Shown here: positions 14,086 through 22,564 of the stretch, piece after piece
Position numbering within the stretch: position 1 is the first letter of the stretch
Layout: the number at the start of each line of letters is the position of its first letter
NCBI GenBank assembly: GCA_902781505.1
Contig: CACZJL010000002.1
Span: 62,001 to 126,000 of the forward strand
Direction: 5' to 3'
DNA: 64,000 bases
Origin: an uncultured Lachnospiraceae bacterium
GTDB lineage: Bacteria; Bacillota; Clostridia; Lachnospirales; Lachnospiraceae
The notes under the pieces: generated by a model
Seen by the model: the letters and a program-made list of their open reading frames with translations, nothing else
What the model was told of the DNA's origin: nothing
Database searches by the model: none
Program-made: the position numbers and the translations under genes

Positions 14086-16446
14086 ATGAATTTGAGAGAT
14101 TTGAAGATTGGTGAGTCGGCGAAGGTCTCCTCGGTTGGAGGAGAGGGGGCGCTCCGCCAGCATTTCCTTGATATGGGATTGATACCCGGTGTGTCGGTGA
14201 AGCTGGTGAAATTTGCTCCGATGGGCGATCCTATGGAGCTTCGCATCCATGATTATGAGCTGACGCTCAGGCTTTCTGAAGCGGAGCAGATTGTGGTTGA
14301 GAAGGTGAACGAAGAAGTACAACAGGAGAGTACAAAGGCGCGGGACAATAGTGATACTCGTCGCAAGATGCACCATCCGGGCTTTGGAGAAGAGGGCAGA
14401 TATCATGATAAGAAGCATGAGCATGCACTGCCGGATGGTACGATGCTGACCTTTGCCCTGGCTGGAAATCAGAATTCCGGAAAGACCACGTTGTTTAATC
14501 AGCTGACCGGCTCGAATCAGCATGTCGGTAACTTCCCGGGTGTTACGGTAGATCGAAAGACAGGTGTTATCCGCGGTCATAAAAATACGGAAGTAACGGA
14601 CCTTCCCGGCATTTATTCGATGTCGCCATATACGTCGGAGGAAATTGTCTCCCGTCAGTTTATTTTAGGCGAGAAGCCGAAGGGCATTATCAACATTGTC
14701 GATGCGACGAATATCGAGCGCAACCTGTATCTTACGCTTCAGCTTTTAGAGCTTGATGTACCGATGGTTGTGGCACTGAACATGATGGATGAGGTCCAGG
14801 AAAATGGCGGTTCTGTCCATGTTAATGAGATGGAGGAGGCCTTAGGCGTGCCGGTTGTCCCAATCTCAGCCGCGAAAAATGAGGGTATTGATGAGCTGGT
14901 TCATCATGCTCTTCATGTGGCCAAATATCAGGAACGCCCGGCTGAGCAGGACTTCTGCTCTGCAACAGAGCGTGGTGGTGCGGTTCACCGTGCGATTCAT
15001 GCTGTCATGGCCCTGATCGAAGATCACGTAGAACGGAGCGTGCTGCCAATTCGATTTGCCGCGACCAAGCTGATTGAAGGAGATGAGCGTGCGATTAAGG
15101 CACTTGGACTTGATCAGAACGAACAGGAGACCTTAGAGCACATTGTAAAGCAGATGGAGGCCGAGGGCGGTCTTGACCGCAACGCGGCGATTGCTGAAAT
15201 GCGCTTTTCGTTTATTGAACGTGTTGTGGATGAAACGGTTGTGAAGCCGAAGGAATCGAAAGAGCATGCGCGTTCGCAGAAGATCGATAAGATTCTGACC
15301 GGAAAATACACGGCTCTCCCTGTTTTTGTCGGTATTATGGCGCTCGTGTTCTTCCTGACCTTTAATGTAATCGGTGCATTCTTACAGGATGTGCTAGATG
15401 CAGGAATAACGGCTCTTGGGGATGTTGTGAGTGAAGCAATGGCAGCAGCAGATGTCAATGAAGCGATTCAATCGCTGGTCATTGACGGTATCTTCTCCGG
15501 TGTTGGAAGTGTCTTAAGCTTCCTTCCGATTATCGTGGTGTTATTCTTCTTCCTGTCCCTTCTTGAAGATACAGGATATATGGCAAGAATCGCCTTTGTC
15601 ATGGATAAGCTGCTTCGTAAAATCGGTCTTTCCGGTCGAAGTATCGTTCCGATGCTGATTGGCTTTGGATGTTCGGTCCCTGCCGTTATGGCGAGCCGCA
15701 CACTGCCATCTGCAAGAGACCGTAAACTCACCATTTCCATGATTCCGTTCATGAGCTGCTCGGCCAAGGTTCCGATTTATGCATTCTTTGCGTCCGCGTT
15801 CTATCCAAGACGCGGCGGACTTGTGATGGTGATCCTGTATTTCACTGGAATCTTAACAGGTATTTTAACGGCACTGATTTCAAAGAGCACGGTGTTTAAG
15901 GGGGAAGCGGTTCCATTTGTCATGGAACTCCCAAACTACCGTATGCCAAGTGCAAAGAGCGTGTGCCAGCTCCTCTGGGAGAAGGCCAAGGACTTCATTA
16001 CAAAGGCCTTCACCGTAATCTTTGTAGCAACTATTGTCATTTGGTTCTTACAGAACTTTAATGGACACTTACAGATGGTTACAGACTCTAAGGACAGCCT
16101 TTTAGCAGGTGCTGCAGGACTGATTGCACCTGTTTTTGCGCCACTTGGATTTGGCGACTGGAGATTCTCGACAGCACTCATTTCCGGCTTTATGGCCAAG
16201 GAAAGCGTTGTATCCACATTGATAATCCTGTTTGGCGGAACGGAAGGCCTACAGGCGGCACTGACACCATTTGCGGCGTTTGTTCTGCTGGTATTCTGCC
16301 TCCTGTATACCCCATGCGTAGCTGCAATTGCATCGGTCCGCAGAGAACTTGGAATGAAGTGGGCATTCATCGTCGTGATTTTTCAGTGTGTCATTGCCTG
16401 GATTATCGCATTTCTCATACACTGTGTGGGAATGTTGTTTATCTGA
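14086..16446 (+). CDS. feoB: FeoA-FeoB fusion, ferrous iron transporter
   Basis: This 786-residue protein fuses FeoA (residues 1-75, an SH3-like domain with LRQHFLDMGLIPG) to FeoB. A His-rich linker (about 91-113) joins them. The G domain has G1 GNQNSGKT (127-134), G3 DLPG and G4 NMMD; the membrane part has two Gate-type regions (FGCSVPAVMASRTLPS; FMSCSAKVPIY; YTPCVAAIASVRRELG) carrying the conserved pore Cys residues. FeoB moves Fe2+ inward, the main iron form in an anaerobic gut. The ATG at 14086 has only a weak Shine-Dalgarno and lies 3 bases after the previous stop, suggesting translational coupling. Confidence 0.93.
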   Translation: MNLRDLKIGESAKVSSVGGEGALRQHFLDMGLIPGVSVKLVKFAPMGDPMELRIHDYELTLRLSEAEQIVVEKVNEEVQQESTKARDNSDTRRKMHHPGFGEEGRYHDKKHEHALPDGTMLTFALAGNQNSGKTTLFNQLTGSNQHVGNFPGVTVDRKTGVIRGHKNTEVTDLPGIYSMSPYTSEEIVSRQFILGEKPKGIINIVDATNIERNLYLTLQLLELDVPMVVALNMMDEVQENGGSVHVNEMEEALGVPVVPISAAKNEGIDELVHHALHVAKYQERPAEQDFCSATERGGAVHRAIHAVMALIEDHVERSVLPIRFAATKLIEGDERAIKALGLDQNEQETLEHIVKQMEAEGGLDRNAAIAEMRFSFIERVVDETVVKPKESKEHARSQKIDKILTGKYTALPVFVGIMALVFFLTFNVIGAFLQDVLDAGITALGDVVSEAMAAADVNEAIQSLVIDGIFSGVGSVLSFLPIIVVLFFFLSLLEDTGYMARIAFVMDKLLRKIGLSGRSIVPMLIGFGCSVPAVMASRTLPSARDRKLTISMIPFMSCSAKVPIYAFFASAFYPRRGGLVMVILYFTGILTGILTALISKSTVFKGEAVPFVMELPNYRMPSAKSVCQLLWEKAKDFITKAFTVIFVATIVIWFLQNFNGHLQMVTDSKDSLLAGAAGLIAPVFAPLGFGDWRFSTALISGFMAKESVVSTLIILFGGTEGLQAALTPFAAFVLLVFCLLYTPCVAAIASVRRELGMKWAFIVVIFQCVIAWIIAFLIHCVGMLFI

Positions 16447-16480
16447 CGTATCTTGTCAGCAATAAAACAAAGGAGCCTGC

Positions 16481-17419
16481 ATGAAACGAGTATTATCCAT
16501 TCAGGATATTTCCTGCCTTGGCAAATGTTCTCTTACGATTGCACTTCCTGTGATTTCTGCGTGCGGGGTTGAGACCGTGGTTCTGCCAACGGCTCTTCTC
16601 TCCACGCATTCTGTCTTTAAGGACTTTACCTTTAAAGAACTGTCTGATCAGATGAAGCCAATTACAGAGCACTGGAAGAAAGAAAAAATCCGGTTTGACG
16701 CCATCGCCACCGGATACCTCGGCACAGAGTCCGAAATCGACGCCGTACTTGAGATATTTAAAGAATTCACTGCCTCCGCTGCCAGTGATATGCCGGCGCG
16801 GTCCGGCGACCCGCTTCGCATCGTCGACCCCGCGTTCGGCGACCGCGGCAGGCTGTATTCAGGCTTTGATATGCACTACGCAAAGCGAAATGCCGAACTT
16901 TGCGCGTCGGCAGATGTCATCCTTCCAAATATTACAGAAGCCTGCCTGATGACAGACTTCGAGTACCGGGAAGAATATGACGAAACTTACATTATTCATC
17001 TGATGGAACGCCTGAGGGCAATCACGGATGCAACCATCCTTCTCACCGGAGTTTCACTGTCTGATGGCATGACCGGCGTCTATGGCTGGGATGCAGACAA
17101 TCAGAACTATTTTAGCTACCAGACCCCAATCATCGTTGCACCTTCGGTAACTGAAGCCGCCGCGGCACCCGCGTCCGACTTGTCTGCCGCGCCCGCGCAG
17201 AGCGCCTCTTTCCATGGCACCGGCGATTTGTTCTCGTCCACTCTTGTCGGCGCAAGAATGCGAGGTCTCTCCTGGCAGGAGAGCATAGAGCTGGCCGCGG
17301 AAATGGTTTCTGAATCCATAAAGAAGACACTGGAATCAACAGATCCTGTCTGGTATGGCGTAGACTTTGAAGCCGCCATTCCATTCCTTGTGTCAGAAAT
17401 TCAAAAGAAAGCACGCTGA
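16481..17419 (+). CDS. Pyridoxal/pyridoxamine kinase with Ala-rich insertions
   Basis: The protein (312 residues) belongs to the PdxY/PdxK branch of the ribokinase superfamily, phosphorylating vitamin B6 vitamers with ATP. Landmarks: SIQDISCLGKCSLTIALPV at the start, FDAIATGYLGTESE near residue 72, ILPNITEACLMT near 147, and the catalytic FHGTGDLFSS near 244. Two Ala/Pro-rich segments (about 97-111 and 221-242, the latter just before the catalytic loop) look inserted and their DNA is markedly G+C-rich. The anion hole and catalytic Asp (GTGD) are intact, so it should be active. It starts 34 bases after feoAB, following AAAGGAG. Confidence 0.85.
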   Translation: MKRVLSIQDISCLGKCSLTIALPVISACGVETVVLPTALLSTHSVFKDFTFKELSDQMKPITEHWKKEKIRFDAIATGYLGTESEIDAVLEIFKEFTASAASDMPARSGDPLRIVDPAFGDRGRLYSGFDMHYAKRNAELCASADVILPNITEACLMTDFEYREEYDETYIIHLMERLRAITDATILLTGVSLSDGMTGVYGWDADNQNYFSYQTPIIVAPSVTEAAAAPASDLSAAPAQSASFHGTGDLFSSTLVGARMRGLSWQESIELAAEMVSESIKKTLESTDPVWYGVDFEAAIPFLVSEIQKKAR

Positions 17420-17473
17420 CACAGAGTATTCGGATGTATAATAAAAAACAACTTGAAGAAAGAAGGTAGAAAT

Positions 17474-17719
17474 ATGTTTTTCAGGCGTAAAAAGCAGGAA
17501 GAACTTGAAAATCTGATTCATCTTTTAGAGATGGATATGGGAAATAATTACAAGGATGAAGCACAGAGAACCTTTAAGAAACTTGAAGAGAAATACAACA
17601 AGTTAGAACAGGCTGGAAAGCTGGATACGAAGCAGAAGTATTATTATTCCGCAGTCCTGATGAGATTCGCTGCAAAACTGCAGGGCTATTCTCATAAAGA
17701 TCAGAAGCCGGACTTCTGA
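17474..17719 (+). CDS. Small charged coiled-coil protein
   Basis: The 81-residue product is strongly charged and helical (KKQEELENLIHLLEMDM; EAQRTFKKLEEKYNKLEQA). I do not recognise a named family; similar short proteins are common in Lachnospiraceae. An FFRRKK basic start could contact membrane or nucleic acid. The ATG at 17474 is favoured by AGAAGG just upstream; an ATG at 17453 would lie before that site. It is 54 bases after the kinase gene and may be its last operon partner. Function unknown. Confidence 0.6.
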   Translation: MFFRRKKQEELENLIHLLEMDMGNNYKDEAQRTFKKLEEKYNKLEQAGKLDTKQKYYYSAVLMRFAAKLQGYSHKDQKPDF

Positions 17720-18083
17720 TCTTGCGGCTGAGACCGGACCGCGAATGAAATACCTCAAACTGTGGATGGCGCACTGCGCCGGAACCTTCTGAACATAAAA
17801 ACATCCAGGATGCGAGGGGGAGTGCATCCTGGAAATAGAGGGAATGTATATAGATAAATACAGCAAAAATTAAAAGAAGGGGAATGAAAAACTGTATTAT
17901 CTTATGGCTTAATTATATTATATTGGGCGATTGACCAAATGTAAAAAACCTAATTTGCATAATAAACTATGCACTAAAGTTATAGTGTGGTAATGCACTG
18001 ATATACTAGCCTTCCAAATGCTACATTTTGTAATAAAATTATAAAATTTTTAAAAAAATAGATATAAGAAGGAGATTTTTGCA
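17720..18083. other. AT-rich intergenic region with a strong hairpin
   Basis: No gene was found in this 364-base gap. A perfect 10-base stem TCCAGGATGC/GCATCCTGGA (17804-17813 with 17824-17833) encloses a purine-rich loop. Its T run lies on the - strand side, so it would terminate leftward transcripts best. The rest (17880-18060) is very AT-rich, with short inverted repeats such as TGCATA/TATGCA near 17955-17970 and a GGCGATTGACCAAAT motif (17926-17940). A promoter for the gene at 18084 must lie here, but I cannot choose its boxes safely. Confidence 0.6.
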
Positions 18084-19352
18084 ATGCAAAACGATAAAGT
18101 AATCGTAAAAGAGCCCTGGATTATAAAAATCCTTGGCTGGATTGTAACCGTCGTATTCGGCGCCGGTGCAGCGTTCAGCATCTGGGCACTGGCAACTGAC
18201 GAAAATTCAGACCCGATTATCATGATCATCTGCGGCACCATTTTTGGACTGTTCACGCTGATGGGAATCGGATTGATTCTTGATGGAGCCAGAAGACGTC
18301 TGGAGTTTGACGGTTCAGACTTCACGTATGTTCCATTTTTAGGAAAAAAGAAAACCTTAAGTTATGCACAGGTGTCCGGAGTAGATACAAAGACACTGAA
18401 TTTTGGAACACCTTGTCTTACCATTTTTGATGAGAACACAAAAAAGTGGGCATCTGTTGAAATGAACATGACAGGCTACTTAGATATGCTTAAGGCATTA
18501 AAAGATTCAGGCCTTTTGGAAAAAACAAATGCAAAGTTTGAAGAAAAGAAAAAGCAGCAGGAGAAGAGACTTCAGAAACGCGTGGATAAGATAATCAGAC
18601 CATCTGAGGGTCTTATAAAGTTCTCTTTTGTTTTCGGTCTTGTCATCATCGCCTTTGTTGTGTTTTATCTGATTACATTCTTCGCAGGTCTTTATAAAGC
18701 CAGCTGGGTGCCTGTAACAACGACAGCATTCATTTTTGTTTATATTCTCTACTTTGCAATCTGTGGTGATGCGGTAAACTACATGAATCTGCTTTCCTTC
18801 AATCAGAGAATCGGAACAAAGTTACTTGATGAAAAGGAAGCAACCGAAAACCGAAAGAAATATGGAATTAAAATCCCGGTGGTTTTATTCGCGTATTGCT
18901 CTCTTATACTGGCTTTCTTCCCTGGATTAATTTATACTGAAATCTACACATTTCCAGATTTCAAACAGGCATTATACAGCGGCCTCGCAATTATTGCAGT
19001 AATTGTCATTCCGATTGTTCTGATTCGAAACAAAAAGATCAGATTGCCGGAAATCCTCTGGATTTTCATCTTTGCCTGTTTCGCAGGCTTTGTAGGTTCC
19101 TATCAGTGCAATCTTGCTCTTCAGAAAGAGAAGGCAGAGCATGTTGAGGTACAGGTCTTAAGTACAAAAACAACCGGTGGCTCATCCAAAGATTACTACG
19201 TATATGTATTTGACGGGCATGAGATTCTGATCGATATGAACACAACCAAAGAAGTTTATGAAGCGGCAAATGACGGCAAGCAGCTTGTAATCTGCAAGCA
19301 CAAGAGTGTCTTCGGTGCAGAAATCTGGAATCTTCATGTAAAGAAAGATTAA
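18084..19352 (+). CDS. Uncharacterised membrane protein with PH-like region
   Basis: The 422-residue protein has two N-terminal membrane segments (residues 10-32 and 42-64), then a soluble beta-rich part (ARRRLEFDGSDFTYVPF to about 145) that resembles bacterial PH-like domains. A charged Lys/Glu helix (150-170) follows, then at least five more membrane segments and a soluble C-terminal beta domain (from about 355; VEVQVLSTKTTGGSSKDYYV). No enzymatic motif was seen. It precedes a sodium-dependent transporter by 14 bases. The start follows AGAAGGAGA. Function unknown; a membrane sensor or scaffold is possible. Confidence 0.65.
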   Translation: MQNDKVIVKEPWIIKILGWIVTVVFGAGAAFSIWALATDENSDPIIMIICGTIFGLFTLMGIGLILDGARRRLEFDGSDFTYVPFLGKKKTLSYAQVSGVDTKTLNFGTPCLTIFDENTKKWASVEMNMTGYLDMLKALKDSGLLEKTNAKFEEKKKQQEKRLQKRVDKIIRPSEGLIKFSFVFGLVIIAFVVFYLITFFAGLYKASWVPVTTTAFIFVYILYFAICGDAVNYMNLLSFNQRIGTKLLDEKEATENRKKYGIKIPVVLFAYCSLILAFFPGLIYTEIYTFPDFKQALYSGLAIIAVIVIPIVLIRNKKIRLPEILWIFIFACFAGFVGSYQCNLALQKEKAEHVEVQVLSTKTTGGSSKDYYVYVFDGHEILIDMNTTKEVYEAANDGKQLVICKHKSVFGAEIWNLHVKKD

Positions 19353-19366
19353 ATTTAGGAGTTATT

Positions 19367-20689
19367 ATGGACAAAAGAGATTCGTTTAAATCAAGATGGG
19401 GATTTACTTTAGCCTGCATCGGCTCTGCAGTTGGAATGGGAAACATCTGGATGTTCCCAACCCGTGCATCCGTGAATGGAGGCTGCTCTTTTATCATTCC
19501 GTACATCATCTTTGTAGTTTTAATTGGCTGCACAGGTATCATCGGAGAAATGAGCTTCGGTCGTGCGGCCAGGTCAGGACCAATTGGCGCGTTTGGAAAA
19601 GCACTTGAGAGTAAAGGGAAGAAGCGTTTAGGTGAGGTAATCGGCGTCATTCCTGTTTTAGGCTCACTTGCCATGGCAATCGGCTACACCGTTGTTGTCG
19701 GCTGGATTTTTAAGTACACTATCGGAGCGTTCACCGGTAAGACCATTTCCTATACAGAGGCCGGCGATTATGCAGCTTCCTTTGGTGGAATGGCAACTAC
19801 ATTTGGTAATAACGGCTGGCAGATTGGTGCTCTGCTTCTTGTAACAATGATTCTGGTGTTCGGCGTATCCGCCGGCATTGAAAAAGCGAACAAAATCATG
19901 ATGCCGATTTTCTTTGTGCTGTTCCTTGGACTTGCTGTTTATGTAGCATTCCAGCCAGGTGCGGCAGCAGGATATTCCTACATTTTTAAAGTCGATCCGG
20001 TATTTATCCGCGATCCACAGGTGTGGGTATTTGCCCTGGGACAGGCATTCTTCTCTCTTTCCGTCGCTGGTAACGGAACCGTAATCTATGGCTCTTATCT
20101 CTCAGATGACGAGGATATTCCTTCCTCAGCAAGAAACGTAGCACTGTTTGATACCATTGCGGCACTGCTTGCAGGTCTGGTAATCATCCCGGCCATGGCA
20201 ACAACCGGTGCACAGCTGAATTCCGGCGGACCTGGACTTCTGTTCATCTACCTGCCGAACTTAATCGCAGGAATGCCTGGCGCAAGAGTGATCATCATCG
20301 TCTTCTTTGTAGCAGTGTTCTTCGCTGGTATGACATCATTAATCAATCTGTATGAAGCGCCAATCGCAACCATGCAGGAGAAATTCCATCTCTCAAGAAG
20401 AGTAGCGGTTATCCTGATTGCAGCAGTAAGTTGTGTAGTCAGCATCCTGATTCAGGGAATCGTCTCAGACTGGATGGACATTTTAAGCATCTACATCTGC
20501 CCACTTGGCGCAGGCTTAGCTGCCATCATGTTCTTCTGGGTTGGCGGTAAGAAGAAAGTAGAAGCAGCCGTAAACAAAGGCCGCAAATCGCCAATCGGAA
20601 AGTGGTTCTTCCCGCTTGGCAAATACTTCTTCACCCCAATTTGTTTTATTGTCCTTGTGCTGGGCATGATCCTTGGTGGAATCGGGTAA
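19367..20689 (+). CDS. Sodium-dependent transporter of the NSS/SNF family
   Basis: The 440-residue protein has the neurotransmitter:sodium symporter opening FTLACIGSAVGMGNIWMFP with the unwound TM1 glycines, EMSFGRAARSGPIGAF near residue 63, and about 11 membrane helices ending in FFTPICFIVLVLGMILGGIG. Bacterial members (LeuT, MhsT, TnaT) couple Na+ entry to uptake of hydrophobic amino acids. The substrate cannot be read here. The start follows TAGGAG. Cotranscription with the preceding membrane protein is likely because of the 14-base gap. Confidence 0.9.
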   Translation: MDKRDSFKSRWGFTLACIGSAVGMGNIWMFPTRASVNGGCSFIIPYIIFVVLIGCTGIIGEMSFGRAARSGPIGAFGKALESKGKKRLGEVIGVIPVLGSLAMAIGYTVVVGWIFKYTIGAFTGKTISYTEAGDYAASFGGMATTFGNNGWQIGALLLVTMILVFGVSAGIEKANKIMMPIFFVLFLGLAVYVAFQPGAAAGYSYIFKVDPVFIRDPQVWVFALGQAFFSLSVAGNGTVIYGSYLSDDEDIPSSARNVALFDTIAALLAGLVIIPAMATTGAQLNSGGPGLLFIYLPNLIAGMPGARVIIIVFFVAVFFAGMTSLINLYEAPIATMQEKFHLSRRVAVILIAAVSCVVSILIQGIVSDWMDILSIYICPLGAGLAAIMFFWVGGKKKVEAAVNKGRKSPIGKWFFPLGKYFFTPICFIVLVLGMILGGIG

Positions 20690-20747
20690 TCGTACAACTT
20701 TCTGATGTGATAGGGTATAAATATGATCGCTTTATTAAAATAAAGTG

Positions 20748-20777
20748 TTGGAAGTTAACCTGACTTTGTGGTATCAT
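20748..20777 (+). promoter_or_regulatory. Candidate promoter of purA
   Basis: TTGGAA (20748-20753), an 18-base spacer and TATCAT (20772-20777), the latter preceded by TGTGG, lie about 70 bases upstream of purA. Confidence 0.5.
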
Positions 20778-20846
20778 AAACAGGCATGGGCGAACCCCTG
20801 TGCGTAGCAGATAAATATTGCATTTAATTTTAGGAGGCAATCAATT

Positions 20847-22142
20847 ATGGTTACAGCTATTGTAGGCGCTAACTGGGGCGACGAAGGAAAAGGTAAGATT
20901 ACAGATATGCTGGCTGAAAAGTCAGACATCGTAGTACGTTTCCAGGGCGGAGCAAACGCAGGTCATACAATCATCAATGATTATGGTAAGTTTGCTCTTC
21001 ACCTTCTTCCATCCGGTGTGTTTTACAATCACATCACAAGCGTGATTGGAAATGGTGTAGCACTCAATATTCCTTATCTTGTAAAGGAGTTAAAGAGCCT
21101 GACAGATCAGAACGTACCGATGCCAAACATCATCGTTTCCGACCGTGCGCAGATTCTGATGCCTTACCATATTGATTTTGATACATACGAAGAAGCAAGA
21201 CTTGCAGGTAAGTCCTTTGGCTCTACCAAGTCCGGTATTGCTCCTTTCTATTCTGACAAGTACGCAAAGATTGGTTTCCAGGTTTCTGAACTCTTTGATG
21301 ATGAAGAAGCACTTCGTGACAAGTGTGAGCGTGTAGCAGAGCTTAAGAATGTAATGCTTGAGCATCTCTATCACAAGCCACTCCTTGATCCAAACGATAT
21401 CTTCAATACTCTCATGGAGTACAAGGAAATGGTTGCTCCTTACGTTAAGGACACAGCTCTCTACCTTCAGAATGCATTAAAGGAAGGCAAGAGAGTTCTC
21501 TTAGAGGGACAGCTTGGTACCTTAAAGGATCCGGATCACGGTATCTACCCAATGGTTACATCTTCTTCCACACTTGCTTCTTACGGAGCAATCGGCGCAG
21601 GTATTCCGGCTGCTGAAATCAAGAATGTTGTAACAGTTGTTAAGGCATATTCTTCTGCAGTTGGTGCAGGTGAGTTCGTTTCCGAAATCTTCGGAGAAGA
21701 AGCTGATCAGTTAAGAAACCACGGCGGTGACGGCGGTGAGTACGGTGCTACAACAGGCCGTCCTAGAAGAATGGGATGGTTCGATGCAGTTGCATCCCGT
21801 TACGGTGTTCGTATGCAGGGCGCTACAGAAGTAGCACTGACTGTTGTTGATGCACTTGGTTACTTAGATGAAATTCCTATGTGTGTAGGTTACGAAATCG
21901 ACGGTGTTGTTCGTAAGGACTTCCCATGTACAAGAGAACTTAAGAAGGCTAAGCCTGTACTTAAGGTATTCAAGGGCTGGAAGTGCGATATCGGCGGTAT
22001 CAAGAATTATGATGAACTTCCACAGGAGTGCCGTGATTACGTAGAAGCAATTGAAGCAGAATTAAACGTACCAATCACAATGGTAAGTAATGGTCCTAAG
22101 AGACATGATATAATCTTCAGAGAGTCTTCACTTGCTAAATAA
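20847..22142 (+). CDS. purA: Adenylosuccinate synthetase PurA
   Basis: PurA joins IMP and aspartate using GTP to form adenylosuccinate, the first step from IMP to AMP. The 431-residue protein has the GTP P-loop region GANWGDEGKGKITDML (residues 6-21), the IMP loop GGANAGHTI (35-43), the LLEGQLGTLKDPDHG block near residue 213 (LLEGAQ-like signature), and RPRRMGWFDAV near 300. It has its own promoter and terminator and is a single transcription unit. guaB, the other IMP branch enzyme, lies 18 kb downstream. Start chosen from TAGGAGG. Confidence 0.97.
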   Translation: MVTAIVGANWGDEGKGKITDMLAEKSDIVVRFQGGANAGHTIINDYGKFALHLLPSGVFYNHITSVIGNGVALNIPYLVKELKSLTDQNVPMPNIIVSDRAQILMPYHIDFDTYEEARLAGKSFGSTKSGIAPFYSDKYAKIGFQVSELFDDEEALRDKCERVAELKNVMLEHLYHKPLLDPNDIFNTLMEYKEMVAPYVKDTALYLQNALKEGKRVLLEGQLGTLKDPDHGIYPMVTSSSTLASYGAIGAGIPAAEIKNVVTVVKAYSSAVGAGEFVSEIFGEEADQLRNHGGDGGEYGATTGRPRRMGWFDAVASRYGVRMQGATEVALTVVDALGYLDEIPMCVGYEIDGVVRKDFPCTRELKKAKPVLKVFKGWKCDIGGIKNYDELPQECRDYVEAIEAELNVPITMVSNGPKRHDIIFRESSLAK

Positions 22143-22163
22143 TTATTGGAAAAGTATAATAAG

Positions 22164-22202
22164 AACCGCACGGCTTTATGATTAAAGACCGTGCGGTTTT
22201 CG
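22164..22202 (+). terminator. Intrinsic terminator of purA
   Basis: AACCGCACGG (22164-22173) pairs with CCGTGCGGTT (22189-22198); the loop has a further CTTTA/TAAAG pairing. A T-rich tract follows. Confidence 0.9.
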
Positions 22203-22242
22203 TTGTGTTTATTGAAAGAAAAAACGTGCAGGATTGGAACTT

Positions 22243-22443
22243 TTAGGATTCTCTGTGAAGCACGCGATATGCTAAAATCATGGCGTATAAAACGACCGGA
22301 AGTACGATATCGGTGAACAGCAGTCCGAAAAACCAGGAATGCAGTGTTTCGTTGGTTGAGATAGCTGTGACAAGAGTCATGATCAGAAGCACCGCCCAGA
22401 GAATCAGGGCAATGATGGCTCCAATGCGTTTTAAGCTTTTCAT
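22243..22443 (-). CDS. Small two-helix membrane protein
   Basis: The 66-residue product has two predicted membrane helices (IGAIIALILWAVLLIMTLV and a second with IVLPVVLYAMILAY) joined by a short polar loop. The ATG at 22443 is preceded by AAAGGAGC, better placed than the in-frame ATG 12 codons upstream. It is divergent from the adenylation-enzyme gene and faces purA. I do not recognise a family and assign no function. Confidence 0.6.
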   Translation of the reverse strand: MKSLKRIGAIIALILWAVLLIMTLVTAISTNETLHSWFFGLLFTDIVLPVVLYAMILAYRVLHRES

Positions 22444-22564
22444 GTGAGGAGCTCCTTTCGTAAATACTGTTTGAACCATATTTTAGAAGATTTATTTTAA
22501 ACGCGCAACTTAAAAACTCACGGGGAAATGTGTGAGAGATGAGCTGCTGCCAGGAGGTACATGT

